A stretch of DNA of 64,000 nt from Lasioglossum baleicum (Eukaryota; Arthropoda; Insecta; Hymenoptera; Halictidae). Each line of letters opens with the position of its first letter. Position 1 is the stretch's first letter. The DNA lies in assembly GCF_051020765.1 (NCBI RefSeq), contig NC_134935.1, forward strand, positions 13,455,579 through 13,519,578, read 5' to 3'. The position numbers were made by a program, and so were the translations under genes. Positions 49,339 to 60,919 of this stretch are shown in pieces. The notes under the pieces are model-generated. The model saw nothing but the letters and a program-made list of their open reading frames with translations, did not search any database and was not told the DNA's origin.

Positions 49339-51773
49339 TCTCACTAATTATAATTTCATTCGCCGCGGAGGAACATTGATTGCCTTTCTTCCTCGAGCGG
49401 TGCCCGATCGTAAACAATTTCGGCGCACTTTCGGGGTTCCACCAACGATTCGTCGGCGAAAGTGAAACGATCGAAGCTATCCGGGGCATCCAGCGATCCA
49501 CTTATCTGCCCGGTAAATTGTATCACCGAAGTTCGGCGAAGTTAGGCGCCGGTTCCGTGGGTAATTCCGGCGATTAAGCCGCGTAAACCAGGGAATAACG
49601 CGCGGCGTTCCAACAACGAGGCCTCTAAACGAATTACCGTCGTTCCGGTTAACTCGAGTTAAATCGGTCGAAGAAAATCGGCTAAAAGTAAAACCAATCT
49701 TCCTCACAACGTACAGAGAACCGGCGTATACTGGGGAGAGGAGAAAACGGAAACGTTTGTCGTACAGGAGGAAGAGCTGCCTTTCCTAACATCCTCGCAA
49801 TTCAAAGGTCCTGTTCGCAGCTGTCTAGGTCTCGGTGATAGTAGTTGATGTATAGTCCCTGTTACTGTCCCAGAGGATGGTTGTGTGTATATGCCGCATA
49901 GAACGCGACGCCTCTAACTCTATTTCGCGTGGTACAGCGTTTCGTAACTCGGCAAACAATGCTCGCCTGATTATCCGGAAGTAAAGTGCATCAACCTTCG
50001 AAACACGGCCGGTGCGGGTCGCCACGATGGCAGCCAACAACTCGGATACGAGAAAGTCGAATTTCCATCCGGGGACCTGCTTCCGGCGCTGGCGGAAAAC
50101 TTTGGAATCGCGGCTAACGCGCCGCTTTCTAACGCGGAGACTGTTATTGAGGGGATGCTGCACAGCTTTGGAAAAAAACTGTACGGGCTTGCATGGTTCG
50201 TGGAAAATTAGTTTCGGTGGTGCAAAAGCTGCAGATCAATGTTCATAATCTTTTTAAACACGGGGTGCGCAAAATTGATATCGAAGATGAGGTGAACTAT
50301 TTTTTCTTATGCATTTTATCACACTTACGTTAAAATAAAAAATTACAGTGGAATAAGTGTTGACATTTTAATATAGTAACATTTATAATATAGAATAATA
50401 TGAATAAATACACAAGTGAGCTGGTATGGTGACACGAAACCCCAGATTCGCAAAATTTCCTTGAAAACAAGATTTTCCCGCGTGTCTCGTGGAGCTCGCG
50501 CAAGCGACGGCCAGCGGAGCACGTTCGCAGATAATTTCGCGAGAAGGTCCGCAACTGGGAAGTATCGCTGACGGTGGCTCGGCAAAGAAAACCTTGCTCC
50601 CGTTAATTTCCGCGACGAGCACGGCCGGGCTGCTCTCCGTGTTAATTGCGTGCCGTGCATCTCATCGCCGGAGGGGCTCCCCATCCGGCTGAGAAGTGTC
50701 GGGGAGGGCGGTAGGTTCTCGAGACCGTCAACGAATAAATTGCAGCTTTATATCCGCGATAGTTTTAATTTCTCACACATCACTGCCAGTCGGGTAGGCG
50801 GGACAATACCCGAGGATTCGGGGAAACTCGCGCGAACCTTTTTAAAAGTTCTCGGCGGGGGTGGCCGGGGGAAAAAGTATGAATACGGAGGTGTGCGGGG
50901 CCGGAGGACAGGGGCTGTCTGTAATTCACGAAGAAGGACCGGCATAGCAATCAGCGATGCTCTCGAAAAGGAGGGAAACTGGGACGCGGGACATTTAAAT
51001 TATGCATTCCCGTTGAAGAGGAGGAACTCGATGGGGAGTGAGAGCTTCCACTCCTCTCCTCTCCTCACCGCTTCTACGCCCGCAGGAAGTTCGAGAACTG
51101 AGCACGCGGGTGCTAGGAATCGTGCTTGCATAACGGACGACCCCGCGAATCGATATACGTGCCGCATTCCCTCGTCGAAACTCAACAGGCTCCGCAGACT
51201 CGCGGAATCTCGGCACAGGAACGCGGCCGAGTGCATCTTGCCGGCCGATTATCGGACTGACGCTGCCCTGCAGCCCCCGTTCCTCTCGTTACCGAACCCT
51301 TGAGCGTGACGCAAGCGTTACGCTAACCCAGCCGCAGCCAACGTCTCGAATTACCTCCGAAATTCCGCACGGCCCTTCTCCCATTACGCGCGACTGTTCC
51401 CGTTAATTGAGAACACCGTGCCACTCGGAGCCCGATGCGCTGTGAGTGCATTCGACGATTTTTAGTGCAGCCGTTCGCGCTCTTTCGGTCAGTCGCATCT
51501 GTAAGATCCGTTCCGCTGGATCCTTGCAAAATTGTTCTTGACTATCAATTCTCTTTTATACGTTTTTTAACACAATTCTTTCACATATAACTTGTGATGA
51601 CACCCTAAGCCAAAATCGTAGTAAAAATCTTTTTATCTTTTTTTGGAATGTTTAAACGAGCTTAACTTGCTATTATTATAAGCTACTAGAGATTTTTCAG
51701 CAAAATCAAACAGTTTTACGAGTCATAAATCTTTTATTATGAAATATATTCAGTGAGTAGCAATCGTAAGATA
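49339..51773. other. Non-coding interval, includes a 217-codon spurious frame
   Basis: The 217-codon plus-strand frame at 50650-51303 lies in GC-rich DNA and is overlapped by minus-strand frames to 78 codons. It starts in one composition zone and crosses a Gly-rich run without any motif. AT-rich islands lie at 50240-50480 and from 51520 on. No gene recognised. Confidence 0.5.
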
Positions 51774-52021
51774 AATAGTACAGTCATTGGCACAGTAAGA
51801 AGTAAACGTTAAACAGGATATTGATTGTCATCCGCCGGTCTTACTAGATGTACCGGCGTTGCTAACAGTCACATGTGGAACTCTGTTATGAAAACTTACA
51901 ACGTAGCTTTGAAATATAAATAAGAAGCAATATAAAATGATTTGCTACACCAGGAATTCTTAGTATTTGCCGTTTAAATCAAAAGCGCCAATACCTACTG
52001 CAGTGCCAGCAATAGTACAGT
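51774..52021. mobile_element. Possible small insertion with TA-bounded weak inverted ends
   Basis: An 11-bp direct repeat AATAGTACAGT occurs at 51774-51784 and 52011-52021. Inside it, a left end reading TACAGTCATTGGCACAGTA is weakly mirrored by a right end that reads, on the minus strand, TACTATTGCTGGCACTGCAG. Both can be aligned on TA, as in Tc1/mariner-type insertions. The inner sequence is AT-rich and has no frame of note. A small CGCCGGT/ACCGGCG hairpin lies at 51833-51858. The match is imperfect and could be coincidence. Confidence 0.3.
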
Positions 52022-54162
52022 TTACCATATATCTTCGAGGAAGAAAATCGTTTGAGAACCTCTTTAGGCTCATTTTGAAACACGAAACTTAAGTGTGTTT
52101 TTTACTTTTTATCTATGTTTCCGTTACCAATTTTTTAACATCGACTGCACTATATTCAGATAAATTTTTATTCCGTCTCTCTATCAATTACAGCAGTATT
52201 TAAAAATCCATCCTCTCAAATCAGCAAAAATACAATATATTTGCGGCTTCAGAATTGGCTATAGAACATAGCCCATCACGAACAGCACTTTTCCAGCTTC
52301 TTGTCCGACTCGTTCAGGCAATTATGTCGTCCAAGAATCGTGATCGCGAAAATAGGCGCAGCATCCTCCCGGTCCCTCAGTCTTCAGTCGTCAACCGAAG
52401 ACGCAATTAAAGATCGCGTGGCTAACGAACGGTCGCCCATTCGCAGCGTTATCTATCGTGGTTGCGCAATGCAGCAGCACACGGTCCAGGCCGGTGCACG
52501 AAACGGGGACAATTAATCGAGCGTTACGATCGGTCGCGGCGCGGCGCGGTGGCGTGGAGCGGTGTCGAGAACAAGTGCTCGTTGTTGTAGACGGGTAATG
52601 CAAATAAGATCCATTGAAAACGCGAAAAGGACTATTGATGATCGCCGATCGAAACAACGGTCCATCGAAAACAGCCTGTGAATGGAATTTCGGGTTTGGC
52701 CGACCAACAAGGCTCGAGCATCATTGGGGGAGAGGGATGAGGCAGCGAAATCGGTTGTGGGGGTGTCCGATCCTCTTCTCTATTAATTGAGAACCCACCG
52801 GTGGGATCGAACAATGGTGGCTGGGGGCCGTGGTCGGTGCAGTTTCCGCGCGATGATATTTTGTTCCCCGGAAACCCGGGCAAGCGTCGTCGACGCCATT
52901 GGCCGTTAATTTCCCGAGCGTGGACCTTTTGGTCCGCGAAACAAGCGGGGAAATTCGCGAGCGGAGCGGACGCGGGACAGAGAAAGAGCAGACCGTGTGC
53001 CGAAATGGAGGCGACAAGAGGGGTCGCTCTGCCAGAGAAAGAGAGAGGGAGAAAGAGAACGGGGGAGACGAGAAGAGTAATTTATGATAGAAGTTTTGAT
53101 ATACTGCGCATTTAGGGTAGAACTTTAAAATATTAAAATAGCTACGGCGATACGATAGAGGCTCGAACCGCGACGGGAGATTTATCATGCGCGAGAGATA
53201 CCGTTGTATACTGTGGCGGCTGCGACACACAACACCGAAGCCCACCCCCTCGATCTCGCCAACCCTCTCTTTCTCACCCTCTCTCTTCCTCTCGTTCTCT
53301 TTCCCCTCGGTAGCCGACACCGCGACACTTCGCCGTACACCTACACCCCCGCCTTCTATACGGCCATGAATACATCGTCGGATTTAGCTTCGTTCAAATG
53401 CGATTTCGGCCCCCGACGCGACGCGAGGCGAGGCACGGTGAGGCAACTACGAGCACAGTCGAGATTCATGCACCCGTGTTACCCGATCCGAACCACGACC
53501 CCGACCCGAATGACCCGCTCTCCTCCCCCAGCCGGATGGTGTTTTAGAGCCGTGCTAGGGAGCCACCGGCTACCGGTTCCTTGACCGATACCCAGCCGAT
53601 CTAACCGACCGATCTCCAACGATAGACCTTCCGTTCATAAATCCACGAACCCTATCCCCCGCTACAAGATATACGCTTTATGAATATGCGTCCGTAAATG
53701 CGTTGTCGCGTCGCAGAGGAGACTCGATAAAGGACGCCGCCGCGCCGGGAGGCGTCGGTTTTGCCGCGGGATCGAGAGAAGATACGTGTGTCCTTCGTGA
53801 GGGTGGGTGGAATATTATCCGACCGAATCGGAGTTATTGGGTGTACTCGGCTAGATATACCTGGGGCTCTGAAGTAGTGGAAGGGTAGACTCATTGGCTT
53901 CAAAGGTTGTGTGTTGATACTCATTCGTATACTACTTACACAGTACTTTTTTGTATGTAATCATACTGTTTCTTCTTATAGTTGTACCGAAGAAGGAAAA
54001 GCATTCTTCATCTGTGTCTGAATCAGAATGTTTCGACTTTTTATTTTTATTGTCCATTTATCATAAATCTTGGCACAATATAAGTATATTTCATCAATGG
54101 AAATAAACACGTTTTACAAAAATTTGACATGAGAAATAGCTGAAAAGAATATTTATGCCATT
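52022..54162. other. Non-coding interval, no gene seen
   Basis: AT-rich to 52280, then GC-rich with a purine tract at 53031-53066. The 199-codon minus-strand frame (52721-53320) crosses that tract, and several plus-strand frames overlap it. None shows a motif. AT-rich DNA resumes at about 53910. Confidence 0.5.
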
Positions 54163-54414
54163 GAAGTGGTGGATGGATAAAGGTGTCAAGTTTGTTTTCT
54201 GTAAAAGAGTTTTTAACAAAATATGTTGTCCTTTTTTGATGAATGAAGATAATTATTATCTCTTTTGTATTAGAGATTAACTATATAACAATATATATTT
54301 GTTATTGATTTGTGTTATCTTCATTTATCAAAAAAGGACAACATACCTCGCTAAAAACTCTTTTACAGAAAACAAACAATTTGTTACTTGACACGTTTAT
54401 CCATCCACCCCTTC
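54163..54414. mobile_element. MITE-like element with about 90-bp terminal inverted repeats
   Basis: The left arm 54163-54250 and right arm 54316-54414 are inverted copies at high identity apart from an indel of about 10 bp. Examples are GGTGGATGGATAAA near the left end against TTTATCCATCCACC at the right, GTTTTCTGTAAAAGAGTTTT against AAAACTCTTTTACAGAAAAC, and GTTGTCCTTTTTTGAT against ATCAAAAAAGGACAAC. The central 65 bp is A/T-only or nearly so, with its own inverted repeat around ATATATAT. The high identity of the arms suggests a relatively recent insertion. It is non-coding. No clear target duplication was seen. Confidence 0.8.
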
Positions 54415-56639
54415 ATATATGTATATATGAACCTGGTCTCCTCAAAAATCTACTACATCGGTCTTAAAAAATTCCTCAAAATACGAAATTCCAGGATACA
54501 AATCCCACTTGTGGTAAAATTGTCGGAGACCGTGAACTTCGAAGCTCAGTTATCGACAGCGACACTATTTTCAGAGATTAACACCGGCCCGTACTGCTCC
54601 ATTTTCACCACCTCATTTTCGGCATAGCGGAAAATTTCATTTTCGCGAGAACGCGTTTATCGATTCCTGGAAGCGGCGGGACGCCCCGCCGGGCGCAGTA
54701 AAAATGTAACAAGAGCAACGCGGCCGACAATAGTTATCGACGATGAATCGTTCCGGGACACCTTGCGCACATGTGCCCCGAGAGGACAGGCCGGATTCAC
54801 CCTGGAAGTACGGTCAACCATAAAGTCAGTTAGGTAAGCCACGGCCTTAACAATGGGAAGCCACGCGCCATATGCGGCCCCACATGCTGCGCGTGTCGTC
54901 GTCCTTGGTTGCACTTCCAGGACGCGTGCACCCTACCGAGTAGGGTTACATTCCTCGAAGGGTGTCTGCCCTTTTTTTTCTTTTCCAAGGGCACCCTTGG
55001 CAAGGGTGCCAAGACCGTGCCAGTAGGTCGCGTTGTTTGCCACATGATTCATGAGTTATCGTCGATGATCGACGATTACGTGCTTCGAAATCGCACGGGC
55101 GGCTTTGTTCGAGAATCTTTTTTGAAAGAAACAAGAACCGAGGGACTCATCATTCCATTTAAAAACGATGATCTTGATATTTCGGAAAATGTGACCTTGA
55201 GATTCATGAAATACGACCTTGATCGATGCTCTTCAATCTCAAAAAGTTTCATATCTCACCCACTAATTTTTGTTATATATTATGTATATATTAGAGGGTA
55301 TACAAAGGAAAAATGTATAGCAGGGTTTAGTCATTATAGAAACATTGGAAACATTTTCCCCTTTGAATCAAGTTGGTTCACGTTATACGTACACGTTTTT
55401 ATTGGCCAATGAAACGTCCGTCAGAAAATCATGTATTTTAACAAGAGTCCAGAAGTCAGATCTCTAAGGAACCAGAAGAAAAATCCAAAGTCTTAAAGCA
55501 AAGTCCGAGTTGCTGAAACTACGTTCCCGAGAATGTTCCGGTAGGAACGGCGGGTCCACGGACGAGGTTTTACGATCGTCGAAATTAAGGGAGCCTCGGG
55601 TCGCTTTCGTGCATACGAAATCACTTATCGTTAAGCTCCGTCATGAAAAGAGGTGAAAAGGGTGGCTCGGCCGTCTGTACGAGAAATAGAGCGTTTCGGT
55701 GGTGGTGTGGGAAGTCGAACGAGGTCGGCGGGTACTTTGCATTACCGAACGGGTGGCGGGTATTAAAGGCGATAAAACAATACTCGAAGTTTCGGGTCCG
55801 GGGTCCATTATTGCCGTCCGAAAGTTCGGTGTAACTGGATCTCTTCAGGTTTCGGAATAGAGAGAGAGAAGTCTGCAACCCTCTCCGGAGAGCTGGTTCT
55901 CGAGATCCGCGCGTTGCATTAAGGCACCCAGGGAATCACTCCTACTTATATTGGGAACTTAATACCCGTCTATTTAGCCCGACGAATCGAGTGGGGCCGA
56001 AATGGATGATCGATCCATCAGGTTAGCCGGTTCGCTAAGCACGCGCCAGTTTACAAACTCCGCCGACGGCCTCGAGCATTCCGCCGGCACAAAACGAAGT
56101 CTGTACAACGCGTTCGCGAATAATGGACGCTCGGGATCGATCGGCGAGCTTCGACGACGTGTACAGACGGTTTACACCGGCTAACTGGGGCCGGTTTATG
56201 GGGTGAACACCTTGCACATGTTTTGGGCATTTCTTTCAAAATTTTCTCGAAAAGTGATAATGGTATTGAGGTACTTACGAACTAATGATTCTATTAAATA
56301 ATTTTCTATCAAAGTACCTTTGGGATAAAGAAGTGTATCAGTTTAGCCTCTCTGCTTTGAGAATGACTGTCGCCATATTGAAGTCATCAGGCTCGCATAT
56401 CTACCCTTTAAGATAATAAACAAAATATTTAATTATTTGAGTAACATATACACGGATCAGTATATGACACATTTTTTGGACTATGACCTATTACATATGA
56501 ACTATGAACTATGAATAATTGGACTTTGACTGTTTCAAAAAAATTTCTTAAAATAATTTGAGGTCTGTGACAAAATATGTATCTGTGAAATATAGCTGGC
56601 ATAATAAAAATCTGAATAACAAAGTGCCTAGAGCTTTAA
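54415..56639. other. Non-coding interval with a cluster of overlapping inverted repeats
   Basis: At 54985-55013 three alternative hairpins overlap: CCAAGGG/CCCTTGG, GGCACCCTTG/CAAGGGTGCC and CTTGGCA/TGCCAAG. The 167-codon frame at 54909-55412 (+) is unusually long for its AT-rich second half but matches nothing known. It contains TGACCTTGA at 55192-55200. The rest is GC-rich with short frames to 56220, then AT-rich. No gene called. Confidence 0.5.
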
Positions 56640-56965
56640 ATCAGAATTGAAGACACAGGAAAAGTAGCCGAGGCAGTCTGAGGGTGGAAGAAAATGTAAA
56701 GCACAGTGCTTTGTCTACAAGAGTGCGTCTTCAAGAAATTAGATTGCTGCGTCACTGTGTCCTGCAAAATTAGAATTTAACCCCTAGGAAAGACAGCTGG
56801 AGCAGCCAGAGCACCAGAAAATGTAAGGTATAGTGTCACTACAAAAGCGCGCAGTTTCTTCGCGAAATTAGAAGACTACGACAAAACTCAAGAGTCTTCG
56901 AAATCAGAATTTAAACCCCAAGAAAGACGGCTAAGATAGTTCGAGGGTGGCTTTCCAGGCAAGGT
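56640..56965. repeat. Diverged tandem array, about 130-bp units, 2.5 copies
   Basis: Units begin with AT(C/T)AGAATT at 56640, 56770 and 56903, giving periods of 130 and 133 bp. Shared features in order are AGGAAAG/AGAAAGA, GCAG/AGC blocks, AGAAAATGTAA, TACAA.AG.GCG, CTTC..GAAATTAGA and a CAAGAGTCTTC-like end. The third unit is cut off after GAGGGTGGCTTTCC, which resembles GAGGGTGGAAG in unit one. A stub of an earlier unit may lie just before 56640. All reading frames contain stops, so this is a decayed non-coding satellite-like array. Confidence 0.75.
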
Positions 56966-59205
56966 AGATCGCAGGAGTGGCTGATCTAACAACATTCAAA
57001 GGACTCGTAAAGATCAATCCGGTCCTAATACCGTTGAAGTGTAATATGTGGATCAAAGCCGGTCGGATCTTCTTGTTCAAGACGACGACGACGTCGTTGA
57101 ACATCGAAATACGGTCAAAGAGAATGTAATTCCTCGTGTGCGCAGTGTCTGGCTAATGGCGGCGTCCCGGAAAGATAGAAGAAACATAAAGGGTGGTTAT
57201 AATCGGTCGTTCTTCCCCTTGGTAGGATCCAAGCCGAGGATCGAGATAGCAGTATTCGAAGGGACGCTGCGCAGCACCCTCTTCCGGTGTCTACCTCGAA
57301 GGGTTCTCGCATAGTGTACACGAGCCGTAGCAAGAAGGCGAGGCGGTTAAAAGGGAGCAGAAACACCTTTTAATTCCCTGCGCTGAGACGCGCGTTATAT
57401 TTTATCCGGGGGTGTTGTCGCTATCAATACCGTCGGGGGTAGGGTTGCTGTTCCTCTCCTTCCTGCTCAACCTTTACTTTCCCTGCGATCAACCCTTATC
57501 TCGTCTTCCATATTTCCGTGCTGCCATCCCTTTTTTCCAACCTGCCCCTCCGCTCGCGTCTTCTCTTCCCAGCAGTCTATTTAATTTAAATAACTTTCAA
57601 AAGTTCCCCAACCCCGCGGATATCAGATCTCCGCCGCACATTTCCCTTTTCCACCCCCTGCGTCGTCCTTCGTCCCACCTGTCTCGAGGACGGGACTTTT
57701 TATTCGTCCTGCCTCCGTCTCAGACGCTTTGTTTCCTTCCTCGTTGTCTCCTTTCCCGCGTTTCCCGGATTCACTCTGCACCCACCCTCTCTCTACCAGG
57801 TTCTCTTTTATATACCCTTATTTTTATTCGAAAATAATTCCGTGGATAACGACCTCGTCCCGCGAACGCGTCTTTTCACGTTAATCCTCGCGAGCTGGCG
57901 ACGAGACGGGAATTTGTCGCGGTTTATTGTGAACCAAGCATTAATATTCAAGGTGTTGGGGCGCTGAAGGACCCCCCCTCCCCTACGCCGGAAGGTGTCG
58001 ACGGTGGCCCTGGGTAACTGAAAGTAATTCCAGGTGCTTTGTTTTGAACCGCGAAAGCAGAAGAGCATTGCGCCGACACGACCATTAAACTCTGACCAAA
58101 GAAATTGTTAATATCGTTCAGTGGCTCTGTTTAAACAATCCCCCACCTTTGACGCAAATATATTCGTACACAATTATTTCTGAGGTGTCCTTAGAAATAT
58201 AAGAATGCATTTTTTAGCCTTTGATGTTCCCGATACAAGAATGATGGCCTACGTCGTTTTCTTTGATCGGAACTGCTGCATCGAGTTTCCAATTTACATA
58301 AACACCTGCAGACTAGTAATATCGTTGCGTTTCTTTAATATCATTAACTACGTGATCTCTGAACCGTGCTCGGCGCTCTGCCAAAGCCTCGTGTGTCATT
58401 CGAGGACGAGACTGATGACCGCTTTGCGACTTTGCGTTGTCGAGAGGGGATGGAGAGAGATTGGAACCCAGGGGTGAATGAAACTGCAGTGTAAAGAGGT
58501 GGTGAGCGGATCCGGATAGATGGCTGTGGACAGTCGGTTGCTGCACTGTAATCATGTTCGTGGAATATTATTTTGAATTTATTCATCGGGAACATTGTCT
58601 TCCACATCACTACGAGAGTGCAATATTTTTCATATCTTCTTGCGGTCTTATTTTATGAATAAGAATTTTGTATTTCACAAAGTTGTGCATAAAATTGTCA
58701 AAATAGTTACTAGCCAACGTTGGTTTAACCCCCTTTACATGTACCCTCAGAACTAAACAGGTAAAATTTACGAAATAGCTTGTGCATCACATGAAGGAAA
58801 AACCATTTCGTTTAATGAAAATTTGTGTGACAATATTTAAAAATAATTGGTTTACTGTCTCTGAGGCGTCGTTCCTCAACAGTCCTCAACCAGACCTTAA
58901 CCACGAACCGCAGGAAGAATCACGAGAGACAGAGACAGAATCTTCCCCAAATTATAAGAGAAAACGCAGTGGAGCTTCTAGCATACTTTCCGGCATACGG
59001 TTTCTTACGTAAGTCGAACTTGCATCAGGTTCAATTACCCATTCACCGTTCGTTTCGATCGTATCTCCTCGCGAATGGATTCTGGGCGCGCGGCTTGGCT
59101 GGCGGGGTAGCAGACGCGATTTAGCGTCCCTTGCATAACGTGTAGCCAATTAAAGGAATAGCGAGGGAGAAATCGTCCGTGGCAACGGTGTTTCCCTTAC
59201 ATACC
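56966..59205. other. Non-coding interval, no gene seen
   Basis: A GACGACGACGACGTCGT run lies near 57079-57097. A pyrimidine-rich area at 57420-57830 gives a 141-codon Leu/Pro/Ser frame (57412-57837 +) without a motif. AT-rich DNA at 58060-58860 includes a 90-codon frame at 58205-58477 (+) that I cannot identify. No gene called. Confidence 0.5.
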
Positions 59206-59220
59206 GAGAGAGAGAGAGAG
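59206..59220. repeat. (GA)n microsatellite
   Basis: Short pure GA run on the plus strand. Confidence 0.8.
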
Positions 59221-60893
59221 CACACCGTTCAACGTCGAAAGAATATTTCTCGAGCTGGGATATGCCCGAGGCCTTTCCGCCTCTCTCCTCCTTCTCGAAT
59301 CTTTGGGTTCGACTCTTGGCGGAAAAGCGCGAGCAACGAAGCGTGTAGAAAGCGTTTCAACGATGCCTGGCGTTCGTCGGATTCTCGAGTGGGTCAGGAA
59401 GGGAACTCGAAGGAATGCAATTTTCCTCGGATGCACTTTGTGCTTTCCCGTCGTTCCGACGATGAACTTTCCCGTCAAGGCCGGTTGCGAACCGTACCCG
59501 TACCTACACTACCGTTCCGAGTCAGCCCGCCCGATCAATATTGCATTCACGTGCACTGCATCGGCGACACAACCAGGGCTACACATTCTTGGCACGGTCA
59601 ATTTTGATGATCGATCGACTACGAGGCCCGTGATCGACCGGCCGAGACGGCTCCTGTTTCCCCCGAGGCCCTTTGATGTTATCGATTCCGCGAGATCAAT
59701 TCGCGTAACGAAGCAAAACTTGATCGCTCGAACTCCCGACTACCATCCGGGTACATCATTATGCTAAATTCCGGTTATTCGGGAATTTAATGTTGATCCA
59801 TAAACGCTGTAGCGCTTCTACATTATGTAAAGCACGGAAAGAATTTCGGTTCACTGATGCAGATTTTCAGAATTAAAATTCTGTTGCCCTTTGATACACA
59901 AATTCTCCGCGGTTTCTTTTTGATAAAAAGCACTGTGCGACTGGGATCTTTTTAGAATACTTTTTAATACACACTCGATGTATTCTTTAAATTCTGATTA
60001 CCAAACTAGTGTATTCCATGTATTCAAATGTTCCTCTAACATGTATAGCAGGAACAACACAAAAGAAGAACAACTTGACAATACATTTTTGCAAACGAGC
60101 AATCTAGGGTCTCGCAATTTCGAGGGAACTATGCGATCCGGCAGAACAGAAATCCGGAAAGGCGAGTGACCGTGTACTGGTCCAGCTGCTAAAGCGCAGC
60201 CTCGGCCAATTAGATCGGCATTAATTAGCCTTCATCTGCGGTCGAGAAAGTTTCTAATCGCGTGCATGCCGTGCCAGTGCCGTGAGAATATCTCCCGTCG
60301 AATTCTCTCCGCCTCTTCATCCCACTCGATTGCGAAAATTTTCGTGAATTTTCATGCATTCTCTACGGGAGAAGCTGCGGGTTTCACCAGGGGTAGAATC
60401 GAAGGGAACTTCGAAAGTAGCTGTTCTCCGATTTAATTGAAAAACTGGCGGGGGAGTTCTCTGCGGTCCCGAGCTGTTTCGAGCAATTCCAATGGGGAAA
60501 TCAGCGATCGAGTGTTCGTCGAGTGATTTGTGCGTGTTTCGAGTTGATGGTGCGGCTGGGGAGCGAAAGGCAGGGAACGAGCATCTTCGAGCAGCGTGGC
60601 TCTAACAAAATTTGCGGCCGGGTCTCCGGTTCGCCGCAGATTCGGTTTACCGAGCCTGTTCCAGTGGCCCGATCAGGTTAGGCTACAGCTTCCAGCCGCG
60701 TCCCGGAGTTGGTTTTTCGAATTAGTCTCACGTAGGATTCCCTGTTTACCGAAACCGTCGATGGATCCTCTCGCGTGGACCTTTGTGAAAGCCGAGTCAC
60801 CCGGGAGAATATCGAATTTTCGCTGCCCTCCAACGATCGAACTCGGAAAATGCCCAAGGATTGACTCTTGTGTTCTTGGCCACGGGTCACCGC
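59221..60893. other. Non-coding interval, no gene seen
   Basis: GC-rich with overlapping frames of 142 and 154 codons on the plus strand and 93 codons on the minus strand. AT-rich at 59760-60110, with an 8-bp-arm hairpin TAAATTCC/GGAATTTA at 59765-59789. Nothing recognised. Confidence 0.5.
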
Positions 60894-60919
60894 AGAGAGA
60901 GAGAGAGAGAGAGAGGAGA
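60894..60919. repeat. (GA)n microsatellite
   Basis: GA run of about 11 units with one interruption, lying in the middle of a 176-codon spurious frame (60596-61126 +). Confidence 0.85.

Noticed and set aside
50650..51303. 217-codon plus-strand frame
   Set aside because: No domain or signal peptide. Contains a low-complexity Gly run and overlaps several minus-strand frames. Composition simply follows the local GC content.
52721..53320. 199-codon minus-strand frame
   Set aside because: Crosses a purine-rich tract that yields Ser/Leu repeats and has no family resemblance. Several plus-strand frames overlap it.
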